Shown here: piece after piece, positions 16,140-22,433 of the stretch | Numbering within the stretch: position 1 is the first letter of the stretch | How the letters are laid out: each line of letters starts with the position of its first letter | NCBI GenBank assembly: GCA_026707185.1 | Contig: JAPOXI010000040.1 | Span: 1-28,092 of the forward strand | Direction of reading: 5' to 3' | DNA from: Chloroflexota bacterium | Lineage (GTDB): Bacteria > Chloroflexota > UBA11872 | Length of the DNA: 28,092 nt | The notes under the pieces: generated by a model | What the model was told of the DNA's origin: nothing | The model's database searches: none | The model's input: the letters and a program-made list of their open reading frames with translations, nothing else | Made by a program: the position numbers and the translations under genes

Positions 16140-17224
16140 ACGCTCTGCTTCCGCTCTTCCGAGCAAACTACCGTGAGTTTGTGCGCGATCGAACCGCGCT
16201 CTTCTGGACCCTCGCGTTTCCGATTCTCTTCATTGGGATATTTGGCATCGTGCTTGGGCGTGGCGACGATGGCGCCAGCTATGAAGTTGGCCTGGTCGTC
16301 GAGGACCAGTCGCCGCAGGCCGCCACGCTACGAGAGGTGCTGGCCGGGTTCGAGGCTTTGGATCTGACCGACGGCGAGCGGGCATCGGAGATCGGGATGC
16401 TCGCCGACGGTGAGCGCCGCGCCGTGGTGGTCATACCGCAGGGCTTCGGTACATCGATCAACAGGGACGCGCCACTTCCGCTTCAGGTCCACTTCGACCC
16501 GTCGCAGCAGACCACCCAGCAGGTCGTGATTCCGGTACTGCTGCGCGCCTTTGAGGTCGCCGACCGTGCGCTGACTCGGACACGGCCGGTGGTGACGGCC
16601 GAGTTCCAGACACTTCAGTCGGAGCGCCTGCAGGTCATCGATTTCATCATGCCGGGCCTCATCGCCATGAGTGTGATGAACGGCGGCGTGTTTGGGGCAA
16701 TAGCCATGGTGTCGTTGCGCGAACGCCGAGTGCTGCGTCGACTATCGGCAACTCCCTTGCCGGCCTGGGCGCTTGTAGGGGCTGACGTTGCCTTTCGTAT
16801 GGTCGTGGTGCTTCTCCAGACGATCCTGCTCGTCATTCTCGCGGTGCTGATTGGCGGCGTCTCGGTCAAGATCGAGAACCTGCCGGCGCTCGCCGGCGTG
16901 GCAGTGCTGGGCGGACTGGCTTTTGTTGCTATCGGGTTCTTTCTGGGGGCCTTCGCCAAGACGGAGCAGGGCTTCTTTCCAATTGCTCAAGTCATCACGT
17001 TTCCAATGCTCTTCCTGTCCGGCATATTCTTTCCGCTGGACACCATGCCCGACTGGATTCGGCCGCTGGTAAGCGCCATGCCGCTGACCTACCTGGGTGA
17101 TGCGATGCGGCAACTCATGGTCGGCGGTGCACCTGTGCATTCGATGACCCTGAATCTCGGCGTGCTGACCGTCTTCTTGATCGTCTTTTTCGGTCTGGCC
17201 GTGCGGCTCTTCAAGTACGAGTAG
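16136..17224 (+). CDS. ABC-2 type exporter, permease
   Basis: Membrane partner of the preceding ATPase, 362 aa. One N-terminal helix (about 22-42, TLAFPILFIGIFGIVLG) is followed by an extracytoplasmic domain (about 50-160) and then five or so helices from 165 to the C-terminus, the layout of the ABC2_membrane_3/YhgE-like exporters. The motif FPMLFLSGIFFPLDTMPDWI before the last helices is characteristic. The start codon is TTG, overlapping the ATPase TGA. It ends 13 nt before the stop of the convergent TIM-barrel gene, with no visible terminator in the gap. Substrate unknown. Confidence 0.92.
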   Translation: MNALLPLFRANYREFVRDRTALFWTLAFPILFIGIFGIVLGRGDDGASYEVGLVVEDQSPQAATLREVLAGFEALDLTDGERASEIGMLADGERRAVVVIPQGFGTSINRDAPLPLQVHFDPSQQTTQQVVIPVLLRAFEVADRALTRTRPVVTAEFQTLQSERLQVIDFIMPGLIAMSVMNGGVFGAIAMVSLRERRVLRRLSATPLPAWALVGADVAFRMVVVLLQTILLVILAVLIGGVSVKIENLPALAGVAVLGGLAFVAIGFFLGAFAKTEQGFFPIAQVITFPMLFLSGIFFPLDTMPDWIRPLVSAMPLTYLGDAMRQLMVGGAPVHSMTLNLGVLTVFLIVFFGLAVRLFKYE

Positions 17225-17237
17225 AGACGGGAATCTC

Positions 17238-18083
17238 CTAGACGCCGACGGCGTGGCGCAGGGCTCGCACCTCGCGTAGCAGCCCGGCCGGGTTGAGGCC
17301 CACGGTGTCGATCATGTGCACGGTCCCCGGGTTGCGGCCAATGGTGCGCATGACTTTGCTCAGGTCGAGACCGCGTTCCAGCCCGATGTGTAGCGGCATG
17401 TTGGGCTCGCGTCCCGGCGCCGTGTTGTGCCAGCGAATCTCGGCCATTCGGTCGGCGAAGCGGGCCATGTAGTCCAGCCGTGCCTCAAAGGCCAAGCGGT
17501 CACCGTTCACGGCGTGAAATGCCCGGCCGGTGTGAAGCGCGAACCGCACGCTGGTTGTCGCATCCAGCATTGCCAGGACGCTGTCCAGCGCGCTGAGGAC
17601 CGCGCCGTCGCTGGCGTTCTGTACGGCAATAGGCAAGCCGGGAAACAGGTCGTGAATCGTCCGAAAGCTCTCACGAAGCACGTCGATGTGCTGCGCGTCA
17701 GCTGTCATTCGACGCCCTGGATGCGCGACGTACATCTCCATGGCATGGCGCTGTTCGAAGAATTCAATGATTTGTACGAATTGGCGGAGGGCGATGCTGC
17801 GGTCGGTCGCGCTCGGGTCGGTCAGCGACGGCCAGCGGCGGGTGGACGCGTCACGAAAGACGTTGAGGTGAAAGCGCATCGGGGCGTCGTCGAGAATCTC
17901 AATGAAGTCGGCATCGAAGAACGTTCGAAGCCCCAACTCGTACATGTAGGTGTCGAGATTCAATTCCACAACCTGGAATTCAAGCCGGACGGCCACATCA
18001 ACGATCTCTCGCAGCTGCCCGAGCAGGCGGCGTCGATCGTGGGGAACGATTCGAGGGTTGAATCCCAGCCTTAGCGGTGGCAT
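17238..18083 (-). CDS. Xylose-isomerase-like TIM-barrel protein
   Basis: 281 aa from the chosen ATG. The N-terminus LRLGFNPRIVP, the helix with VDVAVRLEFQVVELNLD, the strand ending VAHPGR and the HTGRAFH motif resemble the AP-endonuclease-2/xylose-isomerase-like barrel superfamily of sugar epimerases and related enzymes. Possible metal ligands are E, H and D residues in these strands (for example H in VAHPG, H in LHTGRAFH), but a full ligand set was not traced. An in-frame ATG at 18113 would add ten residues; further upstream the frame is only the shadow of cysM. It follows the cysM stop by about 80 nt. The precise reaction is unknown. Confidence 0.68.
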   Translation of the reverse strand: MPPLRLGFNPRIVPHDRRRLLGQLREIVDVAVRLEFQVVELNLDTYMYELGLRTFFDADFIEILDDAPMRFHLNVFRDASTRRWPSLTDPSATDRSIALRQFVQIIEFFEQRHAMEMYVAHPGRRMTADAQHIDVLRESFRTIHDLFPGLPIAVQNASDGAVLSALDSVLAMLDATTSVRFALHTGRAFHAVNGDRLAFEARLDYMARFADRMAEIRWHNTAPGREPNMPLHIGLERGLDLSKVMRTIGRNPGTVHMIDTVGLNPAGLLREVRALRHAVGV

Positions 18084-18165
18084 CCGAAAATTTGGCGCTG
18101 TGCGACACCGCATGTCGAGATACGCGCTGCCGCGCAGATGCGGTGGGCCAGGCGGGTGGACGGCA

Positions 18166-19083
18166 CTAGGGCTCCCAAAGGCCTGACGAGATATAGCGGT
18201 CGCCCCCGTCGGGCAACACGGTGACAACGCAGGCCCGCGGCTCCCGCACGAGGATCTCGCGTACCGCGTACAGGTACGCGCCGGATGACTGGCCGGCGAA
18301 GATCCCGACTCGGGCCAATTCAAACGACAGGCGGCCGGCGGCGTCGATGTCAATCTCCAGCCAGGAGTCGACGACCGATCGGTCGAGGATTTCGGGCTCG
18401 ATGTGACCCTCACCCAGCGGCTTCAGACCCTCGACCCCGGGAAATACGGGGGGCAGGGCTCCCACGATCTGCACGTCTGGTCGTTCTTCCCGTAGCAGGC
18501 GGCCGACGCCGGTAATCGTGCCGCCGGTGCCGACCCCGCTGACGAAGTGCGTGAAGTCCTCCGGCGCCTGCGCGAGGATTTCGACCGCGGTCCCTTCGTA
18601 GTGGGCCAGCCAGTTGGACTCGTTGCTGTACTGGTCGGAAAAGAAATAGCGGTCCGGACTGGCGTGGAATCGACGCTGGACTTCGCGGAGGGCCTCGTCG
18701 TAGCCAAGGATGGCGTCGGTGATGACAAGCTGAGCGCCGTGGGCCGCAAGCCGACGTCGCCGCTCCTGGCTGGCGTTGGCCGGGATCACAATCTCCACCG
18801 GGAAACCTAGCGCAGCCCCAAACATTGCGTAGGCGATGCCGGCATTACCGGAGGACGAGTCCAGGATGACCTGGCCGGACCCCAGTTTTCCTTCAGCCAC
18901 GGCGTCCAGCAGCATGCGAGCTACGGGGCGGTCCTTTATGGACCCCCCGGGGTTCATGGATTCAAGCTTGGCAAGAATGGTCGCCTCAGGGAATTCGGTG
19001 CGAAAGATCGGTATCTCAACCATGGGCGTGTCGCCGACAAGGTCGAACAGCGGATGTGCCCGTGCGGCGTCGGTCAGAGCCAT
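18166..19083 (-). CDS. cysM: Cysteine synthase (CysM-type, PLP-dependent)
   Basis: PLP enzyme of the cysteine synthase family, 305 aa, making cysteine from an activated serine and a sulfur donor. The PLP lysine is in MNPGGSIKDRP (about 44-54), the phosphate-binding loop is GVGTGGTITG (about 175-184) and the ending LPDGGDRYISSGLWEP is typical of bacterial CysM-like proteins. The substrate-binding loop reads SSSGNAG where most relatives have TSGNTG. The ATG start overlaps the end of serS by 10 nt, so the genes are probably cotranscribed. CysK and CysM forms are not safely separable by eye; O-acetylserine, O-phosphoserine or thiocarboxylated-carrier use remains open. Confidence 0.88.
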   Translation of the reverse strand: MALTDAARAHPLFDLVGDTPMVEIPIFRTEFPEATILAKLESMNPGGSIKDRPVARMLLDAVAEGKLGSGQVILDSSSGNAGIAYAMFGAALGFPVEIVIPANASQERRRRLAAHGAQLVITDAILGYDEALREVQRRFHASPDRYFFSDQYSNESNWLAHYEGTAVEILAQAPEDFTHFVSGVGTGGTITGVGRLLREERPDVQIVGALPPVFPGVEGLKPLGEGHIEPEILDRSVVDSWLEIDIDAAGRLSFELARVGIFAGQSSGAYLYAVREILVREPRACVVTVLPDGGDRYISSGLWEP

Positions 19084-20354
19084 GACGCTTCAGCTTCGAT
19101 TTGAGTGCGATGCCCCATGTAGGGCTGAAGGACGTCGGGGATGGCCACAGAACCGTCGGCCTGGCGGCCGTTCTCCAGTAGCGCCACGTAGGTGCGAGGG
19201 AGACCCAGGGCCGTGCCATTGAGCGAGTGCGCGTATTCGGTGCGCGCCGATCCCGGCCGCCGGATTCGCACGCCGGCCCGCCGTGTCTGAAAGGCCTCGC
19301 AGTTGGACACGGACGAAACTTCCAGCCACTCGCCGGCCCCTGGCGACCAGACCTCAAGGTCGTATTGCTTGGCCGCGGCGAAACCCAGGTCGCCGGTGGG
19401 AACTTCACGGACGCGGAAGGTTAGACCGAGACGTCTGATCACTGCTTCCGCTTCCCCGCGCATTCGCTCCAACGTCCCGTACGAATCGTCCGGTGTGGTC
19501 ACGTTGAACAGCTCGATCTTGTCAAATTGGCGCACCCGGCGCAGACCGCGCGTTTCGACGCCGGCGGCACCGGCCTCACGTCTGAATGCCGCAGCGTATG
19601 CCACGTACTTGGCGGGGAGCATAGCCGCGTCGAGCGTTTCATCCGCGTGGTATTCGGACAGCGCGACTTCGGCGGTGGGACTTAGCCACAGCCGTTGGTT
19701 GTCAACCGCGTAGGAGTCTCCGGCAAACTTGGGCAGCTTGGCCGCATTGGTCATCGCGGTGTTGGTGACGAGTGCCGGCAGGTACAACTCGTGGTAGCCG
19801 TGCTCCTGAACCTGGAAGTCGAGCATCCACTGGATGAGGGCGCGCTGGAGGCGCGCCCCAGCGCCGCGAAAGATCCAAAATCCGGATCCGGCCACCTTAG
19901 ACGCCCGGGAGAAGTCAAGAATGCCGAGGTCCCTGCCAATCTCGTCGTGGGGCGGCGTTCGGCAATCCGGATCTGGAGTACCGCTGCAATAGTGCACCTG
20001 GCCAGGGTGATCCGCGTCGCCTACTGGCGCCGAGGCGTGGGGGAGCATGGGAATCTCGAGCAGCAACCGATCGACCTTTTTCTGAGTCCGGTCCAGTTCG
20101 GGTGCCTGGTCGCCAAGCTCTGACGTAAGTTGGCGAGTCCTTGCGATGAGAGCCTCGCGATCAGCTCCGGACGCGTTTCCGATGCCACGGGAGACCTTCT
20201 TGCGCGCGGCCCGAAGACCTTCGACTTTGGTGAGCAATTGGCGACGCCGGCTGTCCAGTTCGAGCAGTGCATCCAGCGGTATGTCCCCGCCGCGCGCAGA
20301 CAAGCGTTCGCGCACCATCGCCTCGTGCTCGCGGATGAATCTGAGCGGCAGCAT
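19074..20354 (-). CDS. serS: Seryl-tRNA synthetase
   Basis: Class II aminoacyl-tRNA synthetase charging tRNA-Ser, cytoplasmic, 426 aa, normal length. The N-terminus MLPLRFIREHEAMVRERL begins the tRNA-binding coiled-coil arm (about 25-105). Motif 2 (YAAAFRREAGAAGVETRGL, with the following RVRQFDKIELF) and motif 3 (GLPRTYVALLENGR region) are intact. It lies 60 nt after lysS and overlaps the next gene cysM. Coupling a serine-charging enzyme with a serine-using enzyme in one transcript may be no more than housekeeping clustering. Confidence 0.96.
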   Translation of the reverse strand: MLPLRFIREHEAMVRERLSARGGDIPLDALLELDSRRRQLLTKVEGLRAARKKVSRGIGNASGADREALIARTRQLTSELGDQAPELDRTQKKVDRLLLEIPMLPHASAPVGDADHPGQVHYCSGTPDPDCRTPPHDEIGRDLGILDFSRASKVAGSGFWIFRGAGARLQRALIQWMLDFQVQEHGYHELYLPALVTNTAMTNAAKLPKFAGDSYAVDNQRLWLSPTAEVALSEYHADETLDAAMLPAKYVAYAAAFRREAGAAGVETRGLRRVRQFDKIELFNVTTPDDSYGTLERMRGEAEAVIRRLGLTFRVREVPTGDLGFAAAKQYDLEVWSPGAGEWLEVSSVSNCEAFQTRRAGVRIRRPGSARTEYAHSLNGTALGLPRTYVALLENGRQADGSVAIPDVLQPYMGHRTQIEAEASWL

Positions 20355-20414
20355 TAGATCGCCAGGGCCGTGTGGGCGCGCCGCATTCAGCGCGGAGCGC
20401 AGGTGGTCTTAATT

Positions 20415-21905
20415 CTACGAACGGTCGCGAAGTTGCGGAAAAAGGATGACTTCCCGGATGTTGCTCGTGCCCGACAGGGCCATGACGAGCCGGTCCACGC
20501 CCAGACCCAGTCCGCCGGCGGGGGGCATGCCGTGTTCGAGCGCGAGTAGGAAGTCCTCGTCGACCGGCGTCGCGTCGGCCCCGTGCCGCGCCGAGGCCTG
20601 CTCTTCCATTCGGGCGCGCTGTTCAATCGGATCGTTGAGCTCGGTGTATGCGTTGGCCAGCTCCATTCCGTTTACGAACACTTCAAAGCGTTCGATGTAG
20701 CGCGGGTCGTCGGGACAACGCTTGGCCAACGGCGAGGTCTCGGCCGGATATCGCTCCAGGAACGTTGGCTCGACCAGCGACGGCTCAACGAGCGTCTTCA
20801 TGAGTTCATCCAAAAGCTTCGTGCGCGGCCACGACGGCTCGACTGCAACCCCGTTTGCTTTAGCGGCCTCGCGGAGCGCTGAATCGCTACCGTCGTCTTC
20901 GAGATCGACTCCCGCGCCTGCCAGCAAAGCCTCGCGATAGGTCAGGCGACGCCACGGTGGCGTGAAGTCAAGGGCGCCGTCGTCGAATTGCACCCGTGTA
21001 CACCCGTGCACGGACGCTGCGGCGGCTGCGACCAGACTCTGAGCGAGCTTGCGCATTTCAGCAAGGTCCGCAAAGGCCTGGTAACACTCAAGCATCGTGA
21101 ACTCCGGGCAGTGCGAACTGTCGATGCCCTCATTGCGGAAGTTCTTGCAGATCTCATAAACGCGTTCGTACCCGGCGACTAGCAGGCGCTTGAGGTAGAG
21201 CTCGTCGGCGATACGAAGGAAGTAGTCGCGATTCAACGCGGCATACGAGGTCACGAATGGCACTGCGGCCCCACCGCCGTAGACCGGCTGGAGGACTGGC
21301 GTCTCGACCTCAAGAAACCCATGGTCGTCGAGGACGCGCCGTAGGGCCGACACGATCGCTGTTCTTGATTCAAAGCGGCGCCGAACGCCGTCATTCGTAA
21401 GGATGTCCAGATAGCGCTGCCGGAATCGAAGCTCCGGGTCTTGCAAGCCGTGCCACTTCTCCGGGAGTGGCCGCAGGGCTTTGGCCGCCACCTGTAGACG
21501 CTCGACTCTGACGCTCGGTTCGCCGGTTCGCGTGCGAAAGAGCGGTCCGCCAGCCGAGACGAAGTCTCCCACGTCCAACACATCGAGCGCGCCGCGATAC
21601 GCGTTCTTACCGAGGGCTTGCTGATTGAGGAACAGTTGGACTGCGCCTGAGCCGTCACGGAGGTTCGCAAAAGACGTTCGGCCCATGCGGCGGAGGCTGA
21701 GCAGTCGGCCTGCCACATCCACATCAACCGCCGGATCGTTGTCCACCAGGTCGATGGCATCGGCGGCGCTGTGGGTGCGTGGCGATCTGGCGGGGTAGGC
21801 GGTGCCCTGGAGTGCCTGAATCCGGTCGAGCTTTGCGCGCCGTGTCTCGAACAGCCGGTCGCTTGCCGCCGTAGCGGTAGGCTCGGCGCCCGTGTCGTCG
21901 CTCAG
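20415..21905 (-). CDS. lysS: Lysyl-tRNA synthetase, class II (probable CTG start)
   Basis: Charges tRNA-Lys in the cytoplasm. The first conventional in-frame start is a GTG at 21746 (443 aa), but it cuts off the N-terminal helix. The open frame continues 53 codons upstream and encodes family-typical sequence, including RRAKLDRIQALQG, AYPA and THSAADAI before the anticodon-binding OB fold (VAGRLLSLRRMG). The only plausible start is CTG at 21905, overlapping the greA TGA as CTGA and preceded by GGAG with a 5-nt spacer. This gives 496 aa, the usual length. Motif 2 (RNEGIDSSHCPEFTMLE) and motif 3 (GLGLGVDRLVMAL) are intact. ATT or other rare starts further up cannot be excluded. Confidence 0.93.
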   Translation of the reverse strand: MSDDTGAEPTATAASDRLFETRRAKLDRIQALQGTAYPARSPRTHSAADAIDLVDNDPAVDVDVAGRLLSLRRMGRTSFANLRDGSGAVQLFLNQQALGKNAYRGALDVLDVGDFVSAGGPLFRTRTGEPSVRVERLQVAAKALRPLPEKWHGLQDPELRFRQRYLDILTNDGVRRRFESRTAIVSALRRVLDDHGFLEVETPVLQPVYGGGAAVPFVTSYAALNRDYFLRIADELYLKRLLVAGYERVYEICKNFRNEGIDSSHCPEFTMLECYQAFADLAEMRKLAQSLVAAAAASVHGCTRVQFDDGALDFTPPWRRLTYREALLAGAGVDLEDDGSDSALREAAKANGVAVEPSWPRTKLLDELMKTLVEPSLVEPTFLERYPAETSPLAKRCPDDPRYIERFEVFVNGMELANAYTELNDPIEQRARMEEQASARHGADATPVDEDFLLALEHGMPPAGGLGLGVDRLVMALSGTSNIREVILFPQLRDRS

Positions 21906-22393
21906 CTGATCTCCAGAATCTCGTGCATGTTCATGCCGCGTGGCGTCGTGACGGATACCGATTCACCGATTCTGCGTCCGACGAGAGCCTCGCCCAACGG
22001 AGATTCGTTTGAAATCTTGCCATCCAACAGGTCGATTTCGTCGGTGCCGACGATCGTGTATTCGCGCTCGGCGCTGCCCGACCGCACACGCACGGTGGAG
22101 CCGATGTTGACGGTGTCGCCGGAGTGCACGCTGACAACCTCGGCGTCCCGGAGCAGCCGTTCGAGCATCATGATCCGACCTTCGATGAAGGCTTGCTCGT
22201 TGCGAACCTCGTCGGACTCGTTGCCCTCGTTGAGCTCGCCGAACTCCTTGGCCTCGTGAATGCGCTTGATGATGCCGGGCCGCTGAACGGTTTTCAGGTC
22301 GTCCAGTTCGGCCATCAGGCGTGTGCGGCCTTCCTCGGTCAGGAACTTCTTTGCCACGTCGGTCGCCTTCGTGTCGTGGCGGTCGAGCCGCAT
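21902..22393 (-). CDS. greA: Transcription elongation factor GreA
   Basis: Cleavage factor that rescues backtracked RNA polymerase, 163 aa from the ATG. The N-terminal coiled coil (about 20-85) carries GRTRLMAELDDLKTVQRP and NEQAFIEGRIMMLERLL; the C-terminal FKBP-like domain contains TVRVRSGSAEREYTIVG and ISNESPLGEALVGRRIG. At the coiled-coil tip the usual GDLSENAEY reads GELNEGNES: the two catalytic acidic residues are E53 (normally Asp) and E56. A GTG at 22357 (VAKKFLTEEG) with AAGG upstream is an alternative start giving 151 aa. It lies 40 nt after the hyuA-like gene and overlaps lysS. Confidence 0.94.
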   Translation of the reverse strand: MRLDRHDTKATDVAKKFLTEEGRTRLMAELDDLKTVQRPGIIKRIHEAKEFGELNEGNESDEVRNEQAFIEGRIMMLERLLRDAEVVSVHSGDTVNIGSTVRVRSGSAEREYTIVGTDEIDLLDGKISNESPLGEALVGRRIGESVSVTTPRGMNMHEILEIS

Positions 22394-22433
22394 GCGGAAG
22401 CAAGCGTGCGCGCCACCTGGGGAGTCTGACGAA

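Noticed and set aside
17238..18413. 391-codon version of the TIM-barrel protein
   Set aside because: The first 100 or so codons overlap cysM out of frame and are Ser/Pro/Arg-rich; the barrel likeness begins at the ATG at 18083.
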